A stretch of 50,742 nucleotides of DNA from JAGLCY01 sp965363725 (GTDB taxonomy: Bacteria; Krumholzibacteriota; Krumholzibacteriia; LZORAL124-64-63): the NCBI GenBank assembly GCA_965363725.1, contig CBDTUS010000004.1:1-50742 (forward strand), read 5' to 3'. The notes under the pieces were generated by a model, which searched no databases, was not told the DNA's origin, and was given only the letters and a program-made list of their open reading frames with translations. Positions 32,884 through 41,794 of the stretch are shown piece by piece (the stretch's first letter is position 1; every line of letters starts with the position of its first letter). The position numbers and the translations under genes were made by a program.

Positions 32884-35559
32884 ATGCAGCCCGGACAATC
32901 CATTGCCCATTATACCATTGTGGAGAAAATCGGCGCCGGCGGCATGGGCGAGGTCTTCCGCGCCAACGACACCAAACTCGGCCGCGATGTGGCCCTCAAA
33001 GTGCTTCCCTCCGGGTTCGACCAGGACCCCGAACGCCTCGGCCGCTTCCAGCGCGAAGCCCGCACCCTGGCCACGCTCCAGCATCCCAACGTGGCCTCGG
33101 TCTATGGTCTGGAAACGGTCGACGGCCAGACCTTTCTGGTCATGGAGCTGGTCGAGGGTGAAGACCTTTCCGAACGGCTGGCCCGGGACGCCCTGCCGCT
33201 GGACCGGGTGGTCGACATCGCCGGGCAGATCGCCACGGGCCTGGAAGCTGCCCACGACAAGGGAGTCGTCCACCGGGACCTGAAGCCGGCCAACGTCAAA
33301 CTGGGAGCCGACGGAACCGTCAAGATCCTGGACTTCGGACTGGCGCGCGCATACGAGGGGGACAACGAATCCGGAGATGGTTCGGCCACCTCGCCCACCA
33401 TGACCGCGGCGATGACCAACGCAGGAGTGATCCTCGGCACCGCGGCCTACATGTCACCGGAGCAGGCGCGGGGAAAGACTCTCGACAAACGAACCGACAT
33501 CTTTTCTTTCGGCGCTGTTCTCTACGAGATGCTCACCGGCTCGAGGCCCTTCGAGGGAGAAACCCTTTCGGACACCCTGGCCTCGGTCCTGAAGGAACAG
33601 CCGGACAGCGGCGTCCTGCCCAAGGACACCCCTCCGGCCCTGCGCATGGTCCTGGATCGCTGTCTGGAAAAGGACGCCAAGAAGCGCCTGCGCGACATCG
33701 GCGAAGCCCGGCTCATCATCGAGGCCGTCAAGAGCGGCGACGAAAGTGCCTCGTCCGTTCTCGGCCTGATGCCCGCTCTGGAAAGCGAGATCACCGGCAA
33801 ACCCACCGGCTCACGCACCCGGGAGATCGCAGCCTGGGTCGTGGCCGCCGTCGCGATCATGGCTTTGGGTGTCAACCTGTACCCGGGCTCCGGCTCGGAC
33901 GATCCGGCCACCCCAGCCTTCAGACTTTCGGTCCCCGTCGAGGGTGAGTCGGACATCCGCTACACCCAAGGCGGTCTGGCCCTTTCGCCGGATGGCTCCC
34001 GCCTCGCCTACATCAACGGAAACCGACTTTTTGTCCGCCCTCTCGACAGCTGGGATCCCATCGAGATTCCCGACACCGAAGAAGTATCCAATCCCTTCTG
34101 GTCCCCCGACGGCCAGTGGCTGGCCTTCGCCATCGACAGGGATTTCTGGAAGATCCGGCCCGACGGCACCCAGCGGAAAAAAATCTTCACCGCAGCCTCC
34201 TCGGTCTCCAATGTGACGGGCGGCGCCTGGTTGGCGGATGACCGCATTGTTTACCGGGGAGAAATGGACCTGATGGTCGTGCCTGCGTCCGGCGGCAGCC
34301 CGGATACCCTTTATTCGGCGACCTCCGATACGAGCATTGTCGATTTTCACCAGCCCCAGGCCCTGCCCGGCGGACTTGGTCTGGTAGCGGCCGTCCACAA
34401 CAACGTCGGAGTCAACACCATCGGGGTCGTGTCCCTGGATGGAAAACTGAAAAGGGTGCTGGAACTTCCCAGCACCGAAATTGGCGACCCGTGTTATTCA
34501 CCCTCCGGCCACATCCTCTTCCAGGACAAAAAGGACATCTGGGCCGTTCCCTTTTCCCTGGACGGTCAAGAAGTCACCGGGGAGGCCTTCCCCGTGGCCA
34601 GGGACTCCGCCGTACCTACGGTTTCCGATGGCGGGACTCTCGCCTATGTGCGCAATGCCGGAGAAATCATCAGGCGCTTCGTCCTGGTGGACCGGAGCGG
34701 AAAAATCGTGGAACGCCTCGGGAAACCTTTCGATCTGTGGGCGGCCTATGACCTGTCTTCCGACGGATCGCGGGCCGTGGGCATGGAGAGCAATTCCACC
34801 GACCTTTGGATGTTCGACGACCGGCAGGCCAGCACTCGCATTACCTTCACCGACATCGAACACGACATGCCCTCGTTCTCCCGCGACGGGCGGACGATAT
34901 ATTTCGCCACCGGAAACGCCAACGACTACCAGATCGGCAGCAAACCCGTCGACCGCAATGAAGCCGAACGGGTGCTGGTGCCCACGGGGGAACTGGGTCC
35001 TCATTACTACGCGGCCTGTCCCGCGGTTTCCAGCGACGAGAAGCTGCTTTTTTACTCCGCCGTCGGCGCCAACAAGAAGCAGGACGTCGCCTGGCTGGAT
35101 CTGACTTCGGATGAGGGTCCCCAGCCGTTCCTGACGAGCGAGGCGGCCGAATACGCCGCCCGTCCCTCGCCCGCCGATCCCCGTTTCATGGCCTATGTTT
35201 CGGAGGAATCAGGTTCCGGGCAGGTGTACCTGACCACCTGGCCCGACGCCGATCAGAAGCTGCTCGTTTCCATCGACGGCGGCTTCTGGCCCCGCTGGAA
35301 ACAGGACGGTTCGGAAATGTATTTCGCCAAGGGAAATGATATCTTTGCCGTAGAGGTCCACTACGAACCTCTGGGCGTGGGACGACCGACCCGGTTGTTT
35401 TCCCGGCCCGACAACGACGACCGGCAACCCATGGGCTGGCCGGCCACTTTCGGGGTCACCGCCGATGGCGAAAGATTTCTCATGACCGAGCTGGTCATCG
35501 ACGACAGCCTTGATCCGAGCATCGCGCTCATCCAGAACTGGGCCTCCTCCGTAGAATGA
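32884..35559 (+). CDS. Transmembrane Ser/Thr protein kinase with PD40/TolB-like propeller
   Basis: Hanks-type kinase of 891 residues. GAGGMGEVF (18-26), Lys 39 in VALKVLP, HRDLKPAN (near 131), DFG (near 152) and the activation segment GTAAYMSPEQ are intact. A membrane helix (AAWVVAAVAIMALGVNLYP, about 316-334) is followed by a TolB/PD40 propeller with repeats such as LALSPDGSRLAYI, PFWSPDGQWLAFA, YDLSSDGSRAVGM and PSFSRDGRTIYFA. The propeller would lie in the periplasm as the sensing half. ATG 32884 has GGAGA about 6 nt upstream. Both kinases may form one signalling pair; the downstream DUF523 gene follows after only 10 bp. Confidence 0.92.
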   Translation: MQPGQSIAHYTIVEKIGAGGMGEVFRANDTKLGRDVALKVLPSGFDQDPERLGRFQREARTLATLQHPNVASVYGLETVDGQTFLVMELVEGEDLSERLARDALPLDRVVDIAGQIATGLEAAHDKGVVHRDLKPANVKLGADGTVKILDFGLARAYEGDNESGDGSATSPTMTAAMTNAGVILGTAAYMSPEQARGKTLDKRTDIFSFGAVLYEMLTGSRPFEGETLSDTLASVLKEQPDSGVLPKDTPPALRMVLDRCLEKDAKKRLRDIGEARLIIEAVKSGDESASSVLGLMPALESEITGKPTGSRTREIAAWVVAAVAIMALGVNLYPGSGSDDPATPAFRLSVPVEGESDIRYTQGGLALSPDGSRLAYINGNRLFVRPLDSWDPIEIPDTEEVSNPFWSPDGQWLAFAIDRDFWKIRPDGTQRKKIFTAASSVSNVTGGAWLADDRIVYRGEMDLMVVPASGGSPDTLYSATSDTSIVDFHQPQALPGGLGLVAAVHNNVGVNTIGVVSLDGKLKRVLELPSTEIGDPCYSPSGHILFQDKKDIWAVPFSLDGQEVTGEAFPVARDSAVPTVSDGGTLAYVRNAGEIIRRFVLVDRSGKIVERLGKPFDLWAAYDLSSDGSRAVGMESNSTDLWMFDDRQASTRITFTDIEHDMPSFSRDGRTIYFATGNANDYQIGSKPVDRNEAERVLVPTGELGPHYYAACPAVSSDEKLLFYSAVGANKKQDVAWLDLTSDEGPQPFLTSEAAEYAARPSPADPRFMAYVSEESGSGQVYLTTWPDADQKLLVSIDGGFWPRWKQDGSEMYFAKGNDIFAVEVHYEPLGVGRPTRLFSRPDNDDRQPMGWPATFGVTADGERFLMTELVIDDSLDPSIALIQNWASSVE

Positions 35560-35569
35560 GGAATTATCC

Positions 35570-36541
35570 ATGACGTCGAAAATTTATTCCGACCAGGAAA
35601 TCCACGTCGGCGTAAGCTCCTGTCTGCTGGGGCAGGAAGTCCGTTACAACGGCGGTCACGCGCGTGACCGCTACGTGGTCGAGACCCTGGCGGACCACTT
35701 CACCCTGGTGCCGGTCTGCCCGGAAGAAGAGGTCGGGATGGGCACACCCCGTGAAACGGTGCGCCTGGTTGGCGATTCAGCGGCTCCGCGCATGGTCGGC
35801 TCGACCTCCGGCGATGACTGGACCGGACGCATGAACCGCTGGTCCGCCAAAAGGGCGAAGGAATTGGCGGTCGAGGACTTGTGTGGTTTCGTCTTCAAGA
35901 AGAACTCGCCCAGCTGCGGCGTTTTCCGGGTGAAGGTCTACACCGATTCCGGCAACCTGGCCGTCCCCCCGGGGCGCGGCCTGTTCGCCGCCGAATTCGC
36001 GAAACGCTATCCGCTGGCTCCCATCGAGGAAGAAGGTCGGCTGCACGATCCCGGCCTGCGCGAAAATTTTCTGGAACGAGTGTTCGCCTACCGTCGTCTC
36101 AATGACCTGTTCACCGGCCGCTGGAAGCGGGGCGCGGTCATCGATTTCCATTCCCGGGAAAAATACCTGCTGATGGCCCACAGCCCCCAGAAGCTGAAGG
36201 AACTCGGCCAGCTGACCGCCCGGATCAAGGACCACAAGCCCGCCGAATTCCGTGAGGCATACATGGCCGGCTTCATGGGGATCCTCGAGATGAAGGGCAC
36301 CACGCGCAAGCATGTCAACACGCTGCAGCACATGGTGGGCTACCTGCGGGATTTCCTGAATCCTGAAGAACGGAAACGTGTTCTGGGGGTCATTGAAGAG
36401 TACCGGCAGGAGATGGTGCCGCTGATCGTTCCCATGACCATCGTGCGGCACTACATCGAGATGCACGACGTTCCCTACGTGAAAAATCAGACCTACCTGA
36501 ATCCCCATCCTCGGGAGCTGATGCTTCGCAATCACGTCTGA
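35570..36541 (+). CDS. DUF523-DUF1722 fusion protein (YbgA-like)
   Basis: Two-domain cytoplasmic protein of 323 residues. The N-terminal DUF523 part has four conserved cysteines in GVSSCLLGQEVRYNGGH, VCPEEEVGMGTPRE, LCGFVFKKNSPSCG, which may hold a metal or an iron-sulfur cluster. The C-terminal DUF1722 part is helical (LMAHSPQKLKELGQL, HVNTLQHMVGYL, LNPHPRELMLRNHV). Members of this architecture are widespread, and some are placed near photolyase or tRNA thiolation genes; the exact reaction is not settled to my knowledge. It follows the second kinase by 10 bp and is probably in the same operon. It is convergent with the oxidoreductase gene, 6 bp apart. Confidence 0.9.
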   Translation: MTSKIYSDQEIHVGVSSCLLGQEVRYNGGHARDRYVVETLADHFTLVPVCPEEEVGMGTPRETVRLVGDSAAPRMVGSTSGDDWTGRMNRWSAKRAKELAVEDLCGFVFKKNSPSCGVFRVKVYTDSGNLAVPPGRGLFAAEFAKRYPLAPIEEEGRLHDPGLRENFLERVFAYRRLNDLFTGRWKRGAVIDFHSREKYLLMAHSPQKLKELGQLTARIKDHKPAEFREAYMAGFMGILEMKGTTRKHVNTLQHMVGYLRDFLNPEERKRVLGVIEEYRQEMVPLIVPMTIVRHYIEMHDVPYVKNQTYLNPHPRELMLRNHV

Positions 36542-36547
36542 ACGGCG

Positions 36548-37531
36548 CTATTCCAGCGGGTATTTGTGGCCCCACATCCGGCGCAGCGTATCCATGGTCT
36601 CCATGATGGCCAGGCTTTGCTTGTGGGAGATGACCTCGGAATCGCGCCGGCCCTCCCTGATCAGATCCATGAACGCCTCGGCCATGTGGGTGTAGCCCTG
36701 GCCGCGCAGGGCGAAGTCCACTGTCTCCTCCGGGCGGTCCTTGATCCCGACCGTTATTTGCGAAGCACCCCACCACGGCTGCTGAAGTCTGATCCAACCT
36801 TCGGTTCCCTGGATGGTGGCCGTGCGCGGCGTCTCCACCCGGAACGACATGAAGGCAAGGGTGATTTCCCCGCCCCGGTGGCGCAGCAGGATGGCGGAAT
36901 CGTCATCCACGCCCGTGGGGCCGAGGTTGGCGGTGCCATGGATCTCCACCGGGTCGCCGAAAAGCCAGTGGGCCAGCGAGACCGGATAGACGCCGAGATC
37001 GAGCAGGGCGCCGCCGCCCAGGTCGGGATTGAACAGGCGGCCGGTGGGATCGTCTGCGGCCTGGAAGCCGAAATCCGCGGTCAGGGTCCGCGGAACACCG
37101 ATGGCCCCGGCGGCGATCAAGGTGCGGACCTTTTCCAGCGACGGTAGAAATCGGGTCCACATGGCCTCCATCAGCAAACGATCGTGGTCGCGCGCGGCAA
37201 AGATCATCCGGCGGGCTTCATCGGCATTGATGGCCAGTGGTTTTTCGCACAGAACGTGTTTGCCCTCACCGAGGCAAACCAGGGTGTCCCGTTCGTGGAA
37301 GGCGTGCGGAGTGGCGATATAGATGGCGTCGACTTCCGGATCGGCGGCCAGTTGGGCGTAGGATCCATGAGCACGGGATACCCCGTACTTTTCGGCGAAG
37401 GCCCGCGCCCGCACCAGGTCCCGCGATCCCACCGCGGCCAATTCCGCCCCCTCGGCCACCTGGAGGGCGGCGGCGAAGGCGCCCGAGATGGCGCCCGGGG
37501 CGAGGATTCCCCAACGAATTGTCTGCTTCAT
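36548..37531 (-). CDS. Gfo/Idh/MocA-family NAD(P)-dependent oxidoreductase
   Basis: Cytoplasmic dehydrogenase of 327 residues. The N-terminal Rossmann fold begins WGILAPGAISGAFA; the usual GxGxxG reads APGAIS. E96-K97-P98 in VLCEKPLA is the catalytic lysine motif of the family. The C-terminal substrate domain contains GGALLDLGVYPVSLAHWLFG with the family D-x-G-x-Y-x-H-like arrangement. The nearest familiar members are trans-1,2-dihydrobenzene-diol dehydrogenase and glucose-fructose oxidoreductase-like enzymes; the sugar or diol substrate is not known. The ATG overlaps the stop of the upstream SDR gene by 4 bp (37528-37531), so the two are one operon. Confidence 0.92.
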   Translation of the reverse strand: MKQTIRWGILAPGAISGAFAAALQVAEGAELAAVGSRDLVRARAFAEKYGVSRAHGSYAQLAADPEVDAIYIATPHAFHERDTLVCLGEGKHVLCEKPLAINADEARRMIFAARDHDRLLMEAMWTRFLPSLEKVRTLIAAGAIGVPRTLTADFGFQAADDPTGRLFNPDLGGGALLDLGVYPVSLAHWLFGDPVEIHGTANLGPTGVDDDSAILLRHRGGEITLAFMSFRVETPRTATIQGTEGWIRLQQPWWGASQITVGIKDRPEETVDFALRGQGYTHMAEAFMDLIREGRRDSEVISHKQSLAIMETMDTLRRMWGHKYPLE

Positions 37532-39006
37532 CGGGAAACTCCCGGGAGGCTGGCCCTCTCGGCGATCCCCCGCAGCATGCCGCTGAACACCGGCCCGTGG
37601 ACGGGATAGAGCGCGTACCAGTAGAGAAGCCCGAAAAGTCCCTCGGGGTCATAGACCGCGGTTTGATGAATTTTCGAACCTGATCCGTCCGGCTCGACCT
37701 TGAACTCGAGCCAGGCCCTGCCGGGCACCTTCATTTCCGCGCGCAACAGCAGCAGTTCATCCGGTTCGATGCGTTCCACCCGCCAGAAATCGACGGCGTC
37801 TCCCACGAACAACGATTCCTGATTGCGCCGCCCTCGCCTGAGACCCACGCCGCCCACCAGAAGATCGAGCCAGCCGCGGATCCGCCACAGGAACTGATGG
37901 GCGTACCAGCCGTTGGCCCCGCCGATGCGCCGGATGGGCGCGAAGGCCTCGGCCGGGGGCACGTCCACGGCCAGGGAGCGCGCGTCGAGCAGACGGTTGC
38001 CGTACCGCACTCCCGCATGGCTCGGTTGCATCCCCGCCGAGGAGATGGCATCGAACCAGCTGGTCTGGGCAAATTCCTGCTCTTCGTTTTTCAGGGCCGT
38101 GGCGATGGCGTCCGACAACCCCCGGGGCCTGACCGAGAATACCTCATCCGCCGAATCGTCGTGAACCACCGTGGGATGTTCGATGCTTCCGATGAGTTTC
38201 TTGCCCACCCGCGCGTACAGGGGCGTGACGAGACCGAGCCAGAGGCTGGAAAGGTGGGGCGTCAAAAATGGAACCGGAATCATGGGCCGCCGCAGGCCTC
38301 TTTGGCGGCCATACTCACGCATGAGATCCCCGTAGGAGGCCCGGTCGGCTCCGCCGATCTCGAATACGCGGGAGGCGGCCGGCAGATCAAGGGCCTCCAC
38401 GAGATACTGGAGCAGGTCATCGATGGCGATGGGCTGGGCTTCGACAGCCACCCATTTGGGGGTGATCATCGCCGGCAGCCGTTCGACCAGCGAGCGGATC
38501 ATCTCGAACGAGAGGCTGCCCGACCCCAGGACGATGGAGGCGCGCAGCTCGATGGTCGGAACCCCGCTGGCGGCGAGGATCCGCCCGACTTCGTGACGGC
38601 TGCGCAGATGCGGCGAGAGGTCTTCGTCGTCCTGGGCCAGCCCGCCCAGGTAGATGATCTTTTTGACACCGGCGGCCTTGGCGGCCGCACCGAAATTCTG
38701 GGCCGCCTGGCGATCCAGCTCCTGGAATTCCTCCCTGGACCCCATGGAATGCACCATGTAGAAGGCGCTGTCGACATCGGCCATGGCGGCCTCGAGAGTT
38801 GCAGGTTCCAGCACATCGCCCTGCACCACCTCGGTGGTGGGTCCCACCCGCTTGGCCAACCTCTCGGGCTGGCGGGCGAGACAGCGCACCGGGCGACCCG
38901 TCTTCTCCAACCGGCGCCACAGGCGGCCGCCCACATAACCGGTCGCACCGGTCACCAGGACGAGGGGCCGCGGTGGCTGAATTTCCTTGGCAGGTGAATT
39001 TTCCAT
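37528..39006 (-). CDS. NmrA-like SDR protein fused to DUF2867 domain
   Basis: A 492-residue protein in two parts. The first 300 residues form an atypical SDR NAD(P)-binding domain: TGATGYVGGRL (19-29), a short-chain second glycine-rich turn and a VYxxK-less middle (YLGGLAQDDEDLSPHL). It looks more like a regulatory or ubiquinone/complex I-associated SDR than an active dehydrogenase. The last 150 residues match DUF2867 (GWYAHQFLWRIRG, VGLRRGRRN, VDFWRVERI, AWLEFKVEPDG, YWYALYPVHGPVF). This combination is common in bacteria and has no proven reaction. It overlaps the Gfo/Idh gene by 4 bp. Its promoter is so close to the ATG that the mRNA may be leaderless. Confidence 0.88.
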   Translation of the reverse strand: MENSPAKEIQPPRPLVLVTGATGYVGGRLWRRLEKTGRPVRCLARQPERLAKRVGPTTEVVQGDVLEPATLEAAMADVDSAFYMVHSMGSREEFQELDRQAAQNFGAAAKAAGVKKIIYLGGLAQDDEDLSPHLRSRHEVGRILAASGVPTIELRASIVLGSGSLSFEMIRSLVERLPAMITPKWVAVEAQPIAIDDLLQYLVEALDLPAASRVFEIGGADRASYGDLMREYGRQRGLRRPMIPVPFLTPHLSSLWLGLVTPLYARVGKKLIGSIEHPTVVHDDSADEVFSVRPRGLSDAIATALKNEEQEFAQTSWFDAISSAGMQPSHAGVRYGNRLLDARSLAVDVPPAEAFAPIRRIGGANGWYAHQFLWRIRGWLDLLVGGVGLRRGRRNQESLFVGDAVDFWRVERIEPDELLLLRAEMKVPGRAWLEFKVEPDGSGSKIHQTAVYDPEGLFGLLYWYALYPVHGPVFSGMLRGIAERASLPGVSR

Positions 39007-39012
39007 GCCCCC

Positions 39013-39041
39013 AAGCTACAGGGAACCCCTGGCCACAACAA
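39013..39041 (-). promoter_or_regulatory. Possible leaderless promoter of the SDR operon
   Basis: On the minus strand TTGTTG (39041-39036), 17-bp spacer, TAGCTT (39018-39013), then six bases to the ATG at 39006. Transcription would begin at or next to the start codon. The G5 run before the ATG could still be read as a weak ribosome site of a longer mRNA. Confidence 0.4.
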
Positions 39042-39115
39042 CCTCTGGGTATGGTTGCGTCCCTACACCGCCAGGGGTATCTTTCCTCCGACCCGCCAAC
39101 CCGATCGGAGAGTCT

Positions 39116-39709
39116 TTGTCCCTCAAGCACCTGGTTTCCATATTTTTTCTTTCCGTCCTCATGACGAGCGCCGGGATCGCCAAGGGAGAACCCGTGAACG
39201 AACCGGTAAATATCGTGTCCTTTGCTGACGACAGCGAGTGGCTTATCGTCAATGACGGCGTCATGGGGGGCCTCTCCCGCAGCCGAATCCAACCAACCGA
39301 CCAGGAGACCGGGCTCTTCACGGGAGAACTGTCTCTCGAAAACAACGGCGGGTTCGCCTCCGTGCGAACCAAAGTGGGGCCTCACGACCTGGCCCGGGCC
39401 GTCGGGCTCGAGATCCGGGTCAAGGGGGACGGCCGCACCTACCAGCTTCGGCTGCGCACCACCGACCGCCGGGATGGGGTCGCCTACCGCGCCTCCTTCC
39501 GCGCCCCGGAGGGCAGGTGGTTCACCGCCCGGTTCCCCTTCGAAGATTTCGTCCCCAGCTTCAGGGGGCGTGTCGTCGAGGATGCCGGCCCGCTGGATGC
39601 CGCTCGGATTCAACAACTCGGTTTTTTGATTGCCGACAAGGTGACCGGGCCCTTTTCCCTCGAGATCGATTTCGTGCGGGCCTGGCATCCGGGAAGGGAA
39701 GCAGAATGA
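39116..39709 (+). CDS. Exported CIA30-family protein
   Basis: A signal peptide (LKHLVSIFFLSVLMTSAGIA) is followed by a CIA30/NADH-dehydrogenase-assembly-like beta-sandwich (about 160 residues): WLIVNDGVMGGLSRSRI, GELSLENNGGFASVRT, GLEIRVKGDGRTYQLRLRT, AYRASFRAPEGRW and LGFLIADKVTGPFSLEIDF. In mitochondria the family helps build complex I; bacterial exported members are of unknown use. TTG 39116 is chosen as start: GGAG lies 5 nt upstream. A longer ATG frame (38987) would run antisense into the SDR gene. The stop overlaps the lipocalin ATG (ATGA), so both are co-translated. Confidence 0.82.
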   Translation: MSLKHLVSIFFLSVLMTSAGIAKGEPVNEPVNIVSFADDSEWLIVNDGVMGGLSRSRIQPTDQETGLFTGELSLENNGGFASVRTKVGPHDLARAVGLEIRVKGDGRTYQLRLRTTDRRDGVAYRASFRAPEGRWFTARFPFEDFVPSFRGRVVEDAGPLDAARIQQLGFLIADKVTGPFSLEIDFVRAWHPGREAE

Positions 39710-40266
39710 AACCTTTTCGCTTCCTGGTTGCCCTCGCGGTATCCGCCACCCTCTTGACGCCGGCTGCCCTTCCCGCCTGGGCCGCCGATTCGGAAGGGGA
39801 CTCCACCGTGGAGGTCGTGAACAATGTGGACCTGACCCGGTACGTGGGCCTCTGGTATGAAATCGCCAAGATCCCCAACCGTTTCCAGAAGAAATGCGCC
39901 CGCGGCACGACTGCCGAATACACCCTGCGGGCTGACGGGCGGATCACGGTGGCCAACCGATGCTACCGGGAAGACGGCAAGCTGGACGACGCGAAAGGGG
40001 AGGCGAAAATCGTCGATCCCGCGACCAACGCCAAACTGGAGGTCAGCTTCGTGAGCTTCCTCGGGTGGCGGCCATTCTGGGGTGATTACTGGATCATCGG
40101 TCTGGACCAGGACTACCGGTGGGCGGTGATCGGCACCCCGGACCGCAAATACGGATGGGTTCTATCGCGCACCCCCACCCTCGATGAGGGTACGCTCGAC
40201 GTGGTCTTCGCCGTCATCGAGCGCAACGGGTACGCACGAGGCTCCTTTGAAATGAGCCTGCCCTGA
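39706..40266 (+). CDS. blc: Blc-type bacterial lipocalin
   Basis: An exported lipocalin of 186 residues that binds lipids or small hydrophobic molecules in its barrel. A signal peptide (about 1-27, cut after AWAA) is present; no lipobox Cys is seen, unlike E. coli Blc, so the protein should be soluble in the periplasm. Signature regions are VDLTRYVGLWYEIAKIPNRF (SCR1), GEAKIVDPATNAKLEVSF, and GDYWIIGLDQDYRWAVIGTP with YGWVLSRTP (SCR2 and SCR3). GGGAAGGGA precedes the ATG, which overlaps the CIA30 stop by 4 bp. The gene is convergent with the cytochrome c gene, 7 bp apart. Confidence 0.92.
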   Translation: MKPFRFLVALAVSATLLTPAALPAWAADSEGDSTVEVVNNVDLTRYVGLWYEIAKIPNRFQKKCARGTTAEYTLRADGRITVANRCYREDGKLDDAKGEAKIVDPATNAKLEVSFVSFLGWRPFWGDYWIIGLDQDYRWAVIGTPDRKYGWVLSRTPTLDEGTLDVVFAVIERNGYARGSFEMSLP

Positions 40267-40273
40267 CCCCCTC

Positions 40274-40687
40274 CTAGTGCTTGCCCGGCTCCAGCTTGAC
40301 ACCACGGCGCTCGTAGTGGACGTATGCTTCCATGGCCGTCATTTCACGACTGTCCAGCTCCAGTTCATCCCCCTCCAGGGGATTTATGAGACACCAGTTG
40401 ATCATGTCCCGCAAGGCAATCACCCTGCCGAGCTGCTGCTGGAATTTGGGATAGGTTTCCGGATGGGTGTTGGCGGCGTTGGGATGGCACTGGGCGCAGG
40501 CGACGCCGTTGCCGCCCAGGTCGCCGCTGACCCAAAGTTCACGACCGTAGTTCACCACGCTCATGAATTCGCCTTCCCATCTCTTGAGATCCTCAGCAGA
40601 AAATTCGTCCGCCCCGACACCGACCGGCAAAACGCCGGCGATCAGCACCAGGGTCACTGCACAGATTCCTGAGGCTTGTTTCCACAT
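40274..40687 (-). CDS. Periplasmic monoheme c-type cytochrome
   Basis: An exported cytochrome c of 137 residues. A signal peptide (1-26, cut near VGA) precedes one heme-binding site C64-A-Q-C67-H68. The distal ligand may be a Met in DSREMTAMEAYVHYERRG, as in SoxX/SoxA-like and some class I cytochromes. The conserved Gly-Asn-Gly run before the heme (GDLGGNGVACAQCHPN) fits class I folds. It should carry electrons to the diheme peroxidase encoded two genes upstream. Gap to the phosphoesterase gene is 11 bp, so it is the third gene of the operon. Confidence 0.88.
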   Translation of the reverse strand: MWKQASGICAVTLVLIAGVLPVGVGADEFSAEDLKRWEGEFMSVVNYGRELWVSGDLGGNGVACAQCHPNAANTHPETYPKFQQQLGRVIALRDMINWCLINPLEGDELELDSREMTAMEAYVHYERRGVKLEPGKH

Positions 40688-40698
40688 GGGCCAACCTC

Positions 40699-41781
40699 CT
40701 AGTAGTGGCTCTGCGGGTCGACCCGCTCTGATTCATTCTGGAACGACGTGTCCTCGGGTTGACCGGTTTCGGGATTGAAAGCCACGGTGCGGTTGGTGTT
40801 GTTGTACAACTCGTAACGCAACGTCGCTCTTCCGCTCCCGATATCCATGAGCTGCCAACCGGTGGCGTCGCGCTCGAAGAACGGATCGGCCCGGTTCATC
40901 GGCACGGTCAGCTTCGGCATGTGGCTCTCCGCCTGGGCATAGCTCCGCGGGTAGGGCCAGGGCCAGGCCGTGGCCATGACCGAGTGGAAGGAGATGTTCC
41001 CGATCTGGTTGTACTGGATCTGGTGCACATGGCCGTACAGGACCGTAGCTTCGTCGAACGGTTCCAGCAGGGCCTGCACCTCCTCGGCATCCTCCGTCCA
41101 GAAGTTCCACCCCTTGTAGATCTTCTGGATCGGCGAATGGGAAACCACAAAGACCGGGGTGTCCTTCTTCACCTTTTCGAGGTCCTTTTCCAGCCACTTT
41201 CTTTGTTCTTCGCCCACCATGAACGGCGAACCGTTAGGGTTGTCGAGCCCCGCCATTTCCAGCATGCGCTGCTTGCCGGAAGGCCAACGCTCATGGGTCC
41301 ATTCGTCGTAGGTCAGGATGCTGTTCAGGACCACGAAATGCACACCCTTGTGATCGAAGCTGTAGTACTGCGGGCCGAACAGTTCCGACCAGTATTCGCC
41401 GAGATCGAGATAATAGTCGTGCTCACCCATGACGAAATGTGTCTTGAAGTTCAGGGCGGACATGATTTCCGCGCCATGATCCAATTCGGGTTTCGTGCCG
41501 AGTTGAGCCAGGTCACCTCCGAACAGGACGAAATCGGGTTTCGGGTCCAGCAGGTTGGTCTCGGCCACCGCGCGGATGAGCCCGCGGTCCCAGTTGCGGA
41601 CAAAGGAGTTGCCCGAAATGTGCTGGATATGGGCATCGGATATATAGGCGAAAGTGAAGTTCTTGCTGCTGTCGGCAAAAGCCAGTTCCACCAGGCTCAC
41701 CGGCAGGCTGCCCGCCAGGGCAATCGCACCCGAGGCCTTGAGAAAATCACGGCGGTTCATTCGGTTAAAGGAATCTGACAT
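40699..41781 (-). CDS. Tat-exported calcineurin-like metallophosphoesterase
   Basis: A 360-residue binuclear metallophosphoesterase. The Tat signal has the twin arginines R10-R11 in NRRDFLKASG. Metal-ligand motifs are D49-A-H51 (ISDAHIQH), G-G-D90 (VLFGGDLAQLG), G119-E-H-D122 (the normal GNHD has Glu in place of the metal-binding Asn), a His in VVSHSP and G-H-V-H in LYGHVHQ. The enzyme folds with its metals in the cytoplasm before export, which the Tat route allows. Its substrate is unknown; it lies between a diheme peroxidase and a cytochrome c, so a link to periplasmic redox chemistry is likely. AGGAGGAG lies 5 nt before ATG 41781. Confidence 0.9.
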   Translation of the reverse strand: MSDSFNRMNRRDFLKASGAIALAGSLPVSLVELAFADSSKNFTFAYISDAHIQHISGNSFVRNWDRGLIRAVAETNLLDPKPDFVLFGGDLAQLGTKPELDHGAEIMSALNFKTHFVMGEHDYYLDLGEYWSELFGPQYYSFDHKGVHFVVLNSILTYDEWTHERWPSGKQRMLEMAGLDNPNGSPFMVGEEQRKWLEKDLEKVKKDTPVFVVSHSPIQKIYKGWNFWTEDAEEVQALLEPFDEATVLYGHVHQIQYNQIGNISFHSVMATAWPWPYPRSYAQAESHMPKLTVPMNRADPFFERDATGWQLMDIGSGRATLRYELYNNTNRTVAFNPETGQPEDTSFQNESERVDPQSHY

Positions 41782-41794
41782 GTTGCTCCTCCTT

